Program-made: the position numbers and the translations under genes
Notes under the pieces: model-generated
What the model was told of the DNA's origin: nothing
Seen by the model: the letters and a program-made list of their open reading frames with translations, nothing else
Databases searched by the model: none
Source: Melioribacteraceae bacterium
GTDB lineage: Bacteria > Bacteroidota > Ignavibacteria > Ignavibacteriales > Melioribacteraceae
NCBI GenBank assembly: GCA_015493615.1
Contig: WGCV01000047.1
Coordinates: forward strand, 38,230 to 102,229
Direction of reading: 5' to 3'
Length of the DNA: 64,000 nucleotides
Shown: piece by piece, positions 8,924 through 16,141 of the stretch
Layout: each line of letters opens with the position of its first letter
How positions within the stretch are numbered: position 1 is the first letter of the stretch

Positions 8924-9163
8924 ATGCTTGTATTATCAAGGAAGCAAAACGAAAAAATAAGGATTGGAAAAGATATTGTTATTACAATAGTAAATCTTTC
9001 CGATAACAGCGTTAAAATCGGTATTGAAGCCCCTAACTCAGTCAAAATTTTAAGAGACGAGCTTTACGAAAGCGTAAAGCAACAAGTCAGCGAAGCTCAA
9101 AAACATACGGCTGAAGTTGATTCCGATATGCTTAAAAAATTAAAAGAACGGTTTAAAAAATAA
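8924..9163 (+). CDS. csrA: Carbon storage regulator CsrA
   Basis: RNA-binding translational regulator, here of flagellin-type mRNAs through the FliW switch. The start MLVLSRKQNEKIRIG is the canonical CsrA N-terminus and VKIGIEAPNSVKILRDELY the canonical core. At 79 residues it is longer than the 61-residue enterobacterial protein; the extra C-terminal helix (after SEAQKH) is the region that contacts FliW in Gram-positive homologues. It is 2 bases after fliW and 6 before the next gene. Confidence 0.96.
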   Translation: MLVLSRKQNEKIRIGKDIVITIVNLSDNSVKIGIEAPNSVKILRDELYESVKQQVSEAQKHTAEVDSDMLKKLKERFKK

Positions 9164-9169
9164 TTTGTG

Positions 9170-9886
9170 ATGATAACGGACTCCAAGAAAGTACTTATTG
9201 TAGATGATTCCGATGTTGTTTTAAGTTCATTAAAAAAGTTTTTAGAAGATTATAACTTTCGAGTTTACACTTCTCAAGATGGGCTTGACGGAATAAGACT
9301 GACCGCAGAAAAACGTCCCGACATTATTTTCCTCGATCTGATGATGCCTAACTTTGACGGGATTAAAATGCTCCAGGTTAAAAAAGTATTAAATGATATT
9401 AAGGATATTCCCGTTGTGGTAATCAGCGGAAATACCGTTCACAGCAATGTGATGGCGGCGTTGGAAGCGGGCGCGACTAAAGTTATTTCAAAACCTATCG
9501 ATAATGATACTGTAATAAAAGTAGTTAATGAAATTCTGAAAGGCGACTTTTTCAAATCTTATTCCCGGAACTACATTTCGGAGACAAGACAGAAAGAAAT
9601 TGAAAAAGGATTGCTGAAAATGTTCTTGGCAAAATTTCCCGAGCAGAAGCACAGAATTGCCGCGGCGTTACGCAAACGGGACGCCGAAACATTGAAAGAC
9701 GCGGTGCACGAAATTAAAGGAGCCGGTTCGACAGTCGGATATCCTGAAATTACGTCAATGGCAAAAGAGATTATGGAGCGGACTTACAAACAGCCTGCCG
9801 ATTGGGTTTTTGCCGAGATTAAAACAAGTCAGATTTTCAGATTTGTTGAAGAACTAAAGAAAAAAACAAAAAAGACGGTATTATAG
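9170..9886 (+). CDS. Response regulator with C-terminal Hpt domain (REC-Hpt)
   Basis: Residues about 1-125 are a receiver domain: KVLIVDDSDVV, phosphoacceptor Asp in IIFLDLMMPNFDG, the T/S position in VVISGN, and conserved Lys in VISKPID. Residues about 140-235 form a helical Hpt domain with the phospho-His motif HEIKGAGSTVGYPEI. The protein could therefore take phosphate on Asp and hold it on a His, acting as a relay node. ATG 9170 is chosen; a GTG at 9167 is also possible. Placed between csrA and motA, it probably belongs to motility or chemotaxis signalling, an inference from position. Confidence 0.85.
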   Translation: MITDSKKVLIVDDSDVVLSSLKKFLEDYNFRVYTSQDGLDGIRLTAEKRPDIIFLDLMMPNFDGIKMLQVKKVLNDIKDIPVVVISGNTVHSNVMAALEAGATKVISKPIDNDTVIKVVNEILKGDFFKSYSRNYISETRQKEIEKGLLKMFLAKFPEQKHRIAAALRKRDAETLKDAVHEIKGAGSTVGYPEITSMAKEIMERTYKQPADWVFAEIKTSQIFRFVEELKKKTKKTVL

Positions 9887-9887
9887 T

Positions 9888-10739
9888 ATGTTTATTATTA
9901 TCGGGGCTGTAGTTGTATTAGGTAGTCTTGTTACCGGTTTCAGTATGGCCGGTGGAAGCATAGGAGCGTTAATCCAAATATCCGAGTTTATAACAATCGG
10001 CGGCGCCGCTACAGGCGCGCTTTTAATTATGGCGCCGATGCCTGTAATTAAGAAAATTATTAGCGCAATTACCGGAGCGCTCGGAGCAAAACATATTGAA
10101 AAAGAAGAATATATGCAGCTTCTTAAAGCGTTATATGATATTTTTCTTGTAGCGCAGCGCGACGGATTACTTGCAATTGAAAAACATATCGAAAATCCCG
10201 CTGAAAGTGAGGTACTTAATCAAAGCGAGGCGTTTATAAAAAATGAAATCGCTTTGGCGTTTTTTTCCGACACGCTTAAAGTAATGCTTTCCGGAGGAGT
10301 TCCGCCGCATGAAATTGAAGCGTTAATGGATACCGAAATTGAGACTTATGAAGCTGAAAACAAACCGATTGCCGAATTGCTGACAAAGCTGGGCGATTCA
10401 TTTCCCGGACTTGGAATCGTTGCCGCCGTGCTCGGAATTATTGTAACGATGGCAAGTATTAACGAAGGCGCCGAAGTCGTGGGGCATCACGTTGCCGCAG
10501 CCCTTGTGGGAACGTTTCTCGGTGTGCTTTTGGCTTACGGGTTCGTAGGTCCTTTGGCGACGAACATTGAGCACAATATTGAGATGCAGATCCGTTTTAT
10601 GGAGACGATTAAAACTGCTGTTGTCGCTTACGCAAAAGGAAATCCTCCGATTGTCGCAGTTGAAATTGCGCGCCGGACTTTGTTCCAGGATGTTCGTCCT
10701 TCCTTTACTGAATTGGAAAGTTTCCTCAGAGGTAAATAA
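9888..10739 (+). CDS. motA: Flagellar stator protein MotA
   Basis: Stator channel subunit of the flagellar motor in the inner membrane. Four hydrophobic segments are visible: near residues 1-20, 30-50, 165-190 and 200-220. The cytoplasmic loop includes LKALYDIFLVAQRDGLLAIE, and the third and fourth helices have PGLGIVAAVLGIIVTMA and LVGTFLGVLLAYGFVGPLA. Size (283 residues) fits MotA. It begins 1 base after the previous stop, and motB starts 5 bases after its own. The ion (H+ or Na+) cannot be told with confidence. Confidence 0.95.
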   Translation: MFIIIGAVVVLGSLVTGFSMAGGSIGALIQISEFITIGGAATGALLIMAPMPVIKKIISAITGALGAKHIEKEEYMQLLKALYDIFLVAQRDGLLAIEKHIENPAESEVLNQSEAFIKNEIALAFFSDTLKVMLSGGVPPHEIEALMDTEIETYEAENKPIAELLTKLGDSFPGLGIVAAVLGIIVTMASINEGAEVVGHHVAAALVGTFLGVLLAYGFVGPLATNIEHNIEMQIRFMETIKTAVVAYAKGNPPIVAVEIARRTLFQDVRPSFTELESFLRGK

Positions 10740-10744
10740 CAATT

Positions 10745-11545
10745 ATGGCGGGCGAGCAAGGAAATCATAACGAAGAACCTGTAATAATCTCCAAAGGCAA
10801 AAAATGCGGAGGAGGTCATCACGGCGGGGCTTGGAAAGTAGCTTATTCCGATTTTGTAACCGCAATGATGGCGCTCTTTATCGTTCTTTGGGTTCTGGCT
10901 CAGTCTGACGAAATAAAAACTTCGGTAGCTCATTATTTCCAAAATCCCACAATACTGGGAATTAGCGGAAGCAAAAGTTTTATGAAAGGGCAGGGCCCCG
11001 GAACCGGAAAAGAAGAAATAAAAGGAGAAATAAAAAACAGCAAAGAGGAAAATAACAAAGATGTTGAAAAGCAAATTCTGATAAAAAAAGGGAAAGCGAT
11101 TATATCCCTTCTGCAGGGAACTCCCGATCTTTCCTCTTTACTCGATCAGGTTGACGTACAAATAACATCCGAAGGATTGCGAATAGAACTGCTCGATAAT
11201 AAAGGAACATTTTTTAAATCCGGAAGCGATAAGCTGAATCCGCTGGCTAGGAAAATGCTTTTTGTTATAGGAAAACAGCTTAGCGAGATAAATAATAAAA
11301 TTGTTGTGGAAGGGCATACCGACGCGCGTCCGATTCCTCCTAATTCCAAAGGAATTACGAATTTTGAGTTAAGCGTAAACAGAGCTAACGCGGCGCGGCG
11401 TGTTTTAGTAGCCGCCGGAGTCCCGCTGGATCAAATAGACGAAGTGCGCGGTTACGCATCCAACCGTCTTCGCGATCCTTCGCATCCTTACAGTCCCGTA
11501 AACAGGAGAATCAGTATTTTAGTTAAATTTGAGCAGGTGCTTTGA
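10745..11545 (+). CDS. motB: Flagellar stator protein MotB
   Basis: Stator subunit that conducts ions with MotA and anchors to peptidoglycan. A short cytoplasmic tail ending in GGGHHGGAWKVAYSDFVTAM leads into the single membrane helix with the essential Asp in YSDF. The plug/linker follows, then an OmpA-type peptidoglycan-binding domain (VVEGHTDARPIP, NFELSVNRANAARRVL, VNRRISILVKF). Length of 266 residues is typical. The next ATG comes 1 base after its stop. Confidence 0.95.
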   Translation: MAGEQGNHNEEPVIISKGKKCGGGHHGGAWKVAYSDFVTAMMALFIVLWVLAQSDEIKTSVAHYFQNPTILGISGSKSFMKGQGPGTGKEEIKGEIKNSKEENNKDVEKQILIKKGKAIISLLQGTPDLSSLLDQVDVQITSEGLRIELLDNKGTFFKSGSDKLNPLARKMLFVIGKQLSEINNKIVVEGHTDARPIPPNSKGITNFELSVNRANAARRVLVAAGVPLDQIDEVRGYASNRLRDPSHPYSPVNRRISILVKFEQVL

Positions 11546-11546
11546 A

Positions 11547-11939
11547 ATGGGGAAGATAATATTGGTAATAGAAGACGATCCGCTCATTCTGCAGTTTTAT
11601 AAATATATCTTTGAGTTTGAAAAGATGGAAGCCGTAATCTCGGAAGATTACGAAGAAATTATGAATATTGTTAAGACAAAAAATGTCGGCTTAATAATTA
11701 TGGACGTTAATCTGAGAAATACATATATTAACGAAGAAAGAACCGACGGAATCGAGCTTTCCAGAATCATCAAAACTGACGAGCGTTTTAATGATATTCC
11801 GATTATTTTGGTCTCGGCATACAATCTGAAGGTTTTGGACGAAGAAAGCATTGAAAATAGTTTGGCTGATGATTTTATTCTTAAGCCGATAACCGATTAC
11901 AATGGATTTATGACAAAAGTAAAAGCGCTGATAAATTAA
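11547..11939 (+). CDS. Single-domain response regulator
   Basis: A lone receiver domain of 130 residues from ATG 11547 (an in-frame TTG at 11529 lies inside motB). Acidic pair in VIEDDPLIL, phosphoacceptor Asp in LIIMDVNL, Ser in IILVSAY, Lys in FILKPI. There is a short insert after the Asp loop (RNTYINEERTDG), unusual for CheY-like proteins. With no output domain it likely works as a phosphate shuttle or protein-contact regulator. It overlaps the next REC protein by one base (TAATG). Confidence 0.85.
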   Translation: MGKIILVIEDDPLILQFYKYIFEFEKMEAVISEDYEEIMNIVKTKNVGLIIMDVNLRNTYINEERTDGIELSRIIKTDERFNDIPIILVSAYNLKVLDEESIENSLADDFILKPITDYNGFMTKVKALIN

Positions 11940-12607
11940 TGGATTTAGATAGAAATAATATACTTATCGTTGAAGATAACATTGACAACGCTTACGCGCT
12001 CTCGAAAAATTTAGAGCTTAACGGTTATGAAACAAAAATTGTTTATAACGGCGTTCAAGCTTTGGATGTTATTGACGAATACCAGCCCCGTGTGATTATC
12101 GCCGATTGGACAATGCCGGAAATGGACGGGCTTTCTCTGCTTGAAACTCTGCGCGAAAAAGAAGAATATAAGGATATCTACTTTATTATGCTTACGGCGC
12201 GCGGAACAATTAAAGATCAGGTTGAGGGAATTACTTGCGGCGCCGATAACTTTCTTGTTAAACCGGCGGACCCGGGAGTGATTGTAGCATACGTAAAAGC
12301 CGGAATGCGGATTACTCAGCTTCAGGAAGAATTGAAAAAAGCCGAGCATTCCAAAGCCCTTGTTGAGATGGCTTTTACAGCCGGACATCAAATTAATAAT
12401 CCTCTTGCCGGAATGTTAATGAGTTTGGAGACAATCAAAGCCGAACTTGACCGGGAATCTTTAGAAAAAATAAGCGATGAGTTAAAAATAATTGAAGAAT
12501 CAATCCAGAGGATTAAAGCAGCTGTAAATCAGCTTACTAATTTGAAAAACCCGAAACTTATCAGCTACACTTCCGATACTCACATGCTCGATTTGGAAGA
12601 AGACTAA
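11939..12607 (+). CDS. Receiver domain fused to a kinase dimerisation domain, no ATPase domain
   Basis: Residues about 1-125 are a receiver domain (ILIVEDNIDNAYALS, Asp in VIIADWTMPEMDG, TARG, Lys in FLVKPADP). A helical linker (ITQLQEELKKAEHSKALVEM) follows. Residues about 145-210 resemble the H-box and second helix of HisKA domains of the HEINNPL type: AFTAGHQINNPLAGMLMSLE. The protein ends at 222 residues without the catalytic HATPase domain, so it cannot phosphorylate itself. It may act as a phosphotransfer protein or be phosphorylated by the kinase encoded at 13303. The stop is genuine, and the next gene starts 43 bases on. Confidence 0.8.
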   Translation: MDLDRNNILIVEDNIDNAYALSKNLELNGYETKIVYNGVQALDVIDEYQPRVIIADWTMPEMDGLSLLETLREKEEYKDIYFIMLTARGTIKDQVEGITCGADNFLVKPADPGVIVAYVKAGMRITQLQEELKKAEHSKALVEMAFTAGHQINNPLAGMLMSLETIKAELDRESLEKISDELKIIEESIQRIKAAVNQLTNLKNPKLISYTSDTHMLDLEED

Positions 12608-12650
12608 AGATTTACATGATTTTTCCGATAATATATTGGAGAAATCTTGA

Positions 12651-13313
12651 ATGTTTAATAAAATTGCAAATATCGGCATATTAAAGGATAATTCTTCCGG
12701 GCGCGCGGGATATTTGGTCGCGGAAAAATCCGTTGCCAGGAGAAGAAAAAAAGAGAAAGGTAACAAAGATTCAATTACTTTTTCTCCCGCCGCTTTGTTT
12801 TTGACCGAAGTTAAATGGGGACTTTCCGGTGTGGATTACTCTTCCGAATCGCAAATTAAATTCGATTTTAACATTGAGGAGATAAATTTTAAATTAACCC
12901 TTGATTTTAATGAGTTCTATAAAACATCTCATCAAGTGGTTTGGGTTAGCAAAGATATTTTTAGAAAAGAAACGAGGAAAAGACACTCTCTTAAAATATT
13001 GGTGCGTAAACCGAGTATAAGATTGTTTGAAAAGTTTCCCCCTTTTCCGGTTCCGGGAATAGCTTCCGTTTTTCGTCGCGTTGAAAAAATGAATATCAAA
13101 TCGGAATTTTATAAATATGAAAGTTTAGCCCTACATTCACTGCTTGACGGTTTGGAATATGAAATCTACGAGGACTTCAAAAAAATATTTTTTGTTATCT
13201 ATTCATTTATTGATAAGTTAGATAAATATGATTTGAACCATATGTACGTATTCCCGAATAATAATATGGATAATATTTTGATTGAGAAGGTTCTTGTAAA
13301 AGATGAGCATTAG
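12651..13313 (+). CDS. Hypothetical protein between signalling genes
   Basis: A 220-residue protein with no signal peptide or membrane helix. It has a basic N-terminal stretch (VARRRKKEKG), a beta-rich middle and an acidic-aromatic C-terminal half. Its last 11 bases overlap the start of the histidine kinase, suggesting translational coupling and a role in the same signalling process. The N-terminal region vaguely recalls proteins that follow regulators in such clusters, but I do not recognise a family. Confidence 0.65.
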   Translation: MFNKIANIGILKDNSSGRAGYLVAEKSVARRRKKEKGNKDSITFSPAALFLTEVKWGLSGVDYSSESQIKFDFNIEEINFKLTLDFNEFYKTSHQVVWVSKDIFRKETRKRHSLKILVRKPSIRLFEKFPPFPVPGIASVFRRVEKMNIKSEFYKYESLALHSLLDGLEYEIYEDFKKIFFVIYSFIDKLDKYDLNHMYVFPNNNMDNILIEKVLVKDEH

Positions 13314-15186
13314 CGATAAAAATGAAAATAGCAAGCCTGAGTTAACTGAAAAAAAGATTCCTTCTTTTTCGGAATTTAACATGCTAAAGGAATTCCCGAA
13401 TACCAAGCCGTTGATTTTTTTGGACAATGATAAAAAAATTATTTTCGTAAACAAGTCGGCACAGGCAACTTTTGACGCCGAAACGAACAAAAACATTTCT
13501 ACTCTCAAAACTGTTCCGCAGCTCGATGATGTAATCTCGAACATGGGCGAAAGAGGGTTTTGCAGCTTCAACTTCGATATTTCTATTGAAACAAAATCAA
13601 ACGGGAAGGAGAACTACTTTGTCGAGATAGAAAAAGTCCTTGTGGAAGGAATATATCTTTATCTGTTATCTTTTACTTCGCTTGCCGAGCGGAATAAAAT
13701 TGAAGAAAGAATTAACAGTCTGCATAATGCAATTGAATACGGAAATGTTCCCTTAACGATTATAAATAATAAATCTCAGATTACTTATACGACCACTTCT
13801 CTCGAATCAATAGTCGGAAGCGATATTTCTCGCCTTTACGGTAAACCGATATCGGATGTTCTTAAGCCGTTTATAGCCGAAGATAGCTTGGATGAATTAA
13901 GAACCTCGTTAGCCGAACATAAAGTTTGGAGAGCGACCTCAAAGGTTAAAGTAAAACAGAGCGACAAATGGTACGAATTTCTTCTAAACCCGATTTATAT
14001 AGGGAGTTTGAAGAGCAACGGATTTGTCCTCAGATTAAACGATATTACAAGGTATGTTGAAGCGACTTATGAGATTAAGAAAAACGAAAGAAGACAGCGC
14101 GCTTTGCTTTCCAACATTTCAGAGCCGATTTTAATTCTGAGGGAGGAAAAAGATTCCCTTTATATCGAAGGCGCAAACGACAGTTTTTGCGAAAGTTTCG
14201 GAGTCGATTCTGAAAAAATTGTAGAGCTTGATTTTGCCGACTGTGTGCTCACGGATTTATATGAAGTAATTTATACTGCCATTGACCGCGCCACAAGCGA
14301 AAATCGAAAAAGCATCAGATTCCGCTTTACCAACAAAGACACCAAAAGGGAATACCTCTGTAAATTTGCTATTCTTACTTATGAGCATTTTGACAATCGT
14401 ACATTTATCATCTCATTTTTCGATATTACTACCGAAGTTGAAAATGAGAAAAGATTGAGAGCCGCTTACGAAAAAGAACTTCATTTGAATAAACTTAAAA
14501 CTACTTTTCTTTCAAATATGTCGCATGAGCTTCGCACGCCGTTAAACGCCGTCGTCGGCTACTCCGACCTGATGAGAATGGAAATCGAGGAGAGCGGAAA
14601 TTCCGGGCTTAAAGAATTGATGGGATATCTGTCCGAAGGCATAGTTCGGCTTAAAAGATTTGCCGACAACATAGTCGATATAGCGCTTATTGAAGCAGGC
14701 GAAATAAAACCGGATATAAGACTGATTCATCTTAGAGAGGAAATTGAGAAAATCTTAAAGGAGTTAGATGTTTTTGCAAAAAGCAGAAAAATCAATTATA
14801 CGCTCTCTTTTGAAGACACTTGCAGTTTTGTTGAAACCGACCCGGAATTAATGAAAAAGGTTTTTACTGAAATTATAGATAACGCAATCAAATATAATAT
14901 TGAAAACGGACTGATTGAAATCAGATGCTATACTTTTGCTAATGAGTGGCGGGTTGAAGTAACGGACACCGGAAAGGGCATCGCTCAAAATATGCTCAAG
15001 GAAATTTTAAAACCCTTTACTCAAGAAGAATCGGACGGATATAAACGAAATTATGAAGGGCTGGGGCTTGGACTTACAATCGCCAATAAATTAACGGAAG
15101 CTCTGAAAGGCAAACTCGAAATCACTTCCGAATTGGGGAAAGGAACAAAAGTGCTTCTTTCGTTCCCGATTGAAATAACCTCATAA
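13303..15186 (+). CDS. Cytoplasmic PAS-domain sensor histidine kinase
   Basis: A 627-residue kinase without membrane helices, so it senses a cytoplasmic signal. PAS-like regions lie at about 30-130, 140-255 and 265-380 (LIFLDNDKKIIFVNKSA marks the first; ISEPILIL begins the third). The dimerisation domain has the H-box FLSNMSHELRTPLNAVVGYS with His about residue 408. The ATPase domain shows the N-box FTEIIDNAIKYN, G1 VTDTGKGI, F-box FTQEE and G2 GLGLGLTIA. Likely partners are the three receiver proteins upstream. It is coupled to the preceding gene by an 11-base overlap. Confidence 0.93.
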   Translation: MSISDKNENSKPELTEKKIPSFSEFNMLKEFPNTKPLIFLDNDKKIIFVNKSAQATFDAETNKNISTLKTVPQLDDVISNMGERGFCSFNFDISIETKSNGKENYFVEIEKVLVEGIYLYLLSFTSLAERNKIEERINSLHNAIEYGNVPLTIINNKSQITYTTTSLESIVGSDISRLYGKPISDVLKPFIAEDSLDELRTSLAEHKVWRATSKVKVKQSDKWYEFLLNPIYIGSLKSNGFVLRLNDITRYVEATYEIKKNERRQRALLSNISEPILILREEKDSLYIEGANDSFCESFGVDSEKIVELDFADCVLTDLYEVIYTAIDRATSENRKSIRFRFTNKDTKREYLCKFAILTYEHFDNRTFIISFFDITTEVENEKRLRAAYEKELHLNKLKTTFLSNMSHELRTPLNAVVGYSDLMRMEIEESGNSGLKELMGYLSEGIVRLKRFADNIVDIALIEAGEIKPDIRLIHLREEIEKILKELDVFAKSRKINYTLSFEDTCSFVETDPELMKKVFTEIIDNAIKYNIENGLIEIRCYTFANEWRVEVTDTGKGIAQNMLKEILKPFTQEESDGYKRNYEGLGLGLTIANKLTEALKGKLEITSELGKGTKVLLSFPIEITS

Positions 15187-15256
15187 ATACCTGATATTTA
15201 CCTTTTTTTAAAATCCTTTATTTCCTTATATTTAAAATTCAACTTAAAGGAGAAAT

Positions 15257-16141
15257 ATGTTTTTAAAAAAGAATTGGGCGCTTTGGTTATTGGCAATTTT
15301 AATCACAATCGGAGCGGCCGTTTATCAGCGAGTAACAGGTCCAACCTACCCTTTCCGGGGAAATGTAATAATCGAAAATTTGTCTTTTAACTATAACTTA
15401 CCGAGAACTCATTCAGGGAACGACGCTCAAGCGGTTGAGGTAATTGTTCCGGATAGTTCAATCAAAGGGGATTTGGTTTGGAAGCGGTATAAAACCGACG
15501 ATAAAAACAGTTATGTGAAAATGGAAAGAAGCGGAGATACATTGCGCGCGTTTCTTCCCGGGCAGCCTCCCGCCGGAAAGTTAGAGTATTTTGTCGAGCT
15601 TGAAAAACACGGGAAAAATTATATTCTTCCGGGGAAAAACAGTGTCGTCATCAGGTTTAAAGGGCGCGTCCCGAACGGTATATTGATCCCGCACATTCTT
15701 GCCATGTTTCTGGCGATGCTTTTCTCCACGCGCGCCGGACTCGAAATAATAAGCCGCAGCGGAAAAGTTAAAACATATACTTACTGGACGCTCGGGTTTC
15801 TTATTTTCGGCGGATTTATTTTCGGTCCCTTAGTTCAGAAATTCGCTTTCGGAGAGTTGTGGACAGGCGTGCCTTTCGGTTGGGATTTAACCGACAACAA
15901 AACATTAATCGCCCTTATCGGCTGGCTGATTGTACTTGCGGCTTATCGCAAAACAAAACATCCTGAAAAGTGGGCGGTTTTCGGAGCTGTGGTAACGTTT
16001 TTAATTTTCCTGATTCCCCACAGCGTGTTAGGCTCGGAATTGGATTACAAAAAGTTAGATCAAGAAAAAAAGATGCACAAAAATAAAATTGAACAAATTG
16101 ATAATGTTAAAAAGGAGCTTAAGAAAAATGAAGTACATTAA
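15257..16141 (+). CDS. Membrane protein upstream of S8 protease
   Basis: A 294-residue protein with one N-terminal membrane helix (LWLLAILITIGAAV), a periplasmic beta-rich region (about 30-130), and four further hydrophobic segments (about 145-165, 175-195, 215-230, 240-260). It ends in a charged Lys-rich tail. A good AAAGGAG site lies before the ATG. Its 3' end overlaps the start of the protease gene by 14 bases. I do not recognise the family; context suggests a role near secreted-protein turnover, but this is only positional. Confidence 0.75.
   Translation: MFLKKNWALWLLAILITIGAAVYQRVTGPTYPFRGNVIIENLSFNYNLPRTHSGNDAQAVEVIVPDSSIKGDLVWKRYKTDDKNSYVKMERSGDTLRAFLPGQPPAGKLEYFVELEKHGKNYILPGKNSVVIRFKGRVPNGILIPHILAMFLAMLFSTRAGLEIISRSGKVKTYTYWTLGFLIFGGFIFGPLVQKFAFGELWTGVPFGWDLTDNKTLIALIGWLIVLAAYRKTKHPEKWAVFGAVVTFLIFLIPHSVLGSELDYKKLDQEKKMHKNKIEQIDNVKKELKKNEVH

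Noticed and set aside
10628..11074. A 148-residue minus-strand ORF across motA-motB
   Set aside because: Antisense to two canonical motor genes; composition is that of a shadow frame.
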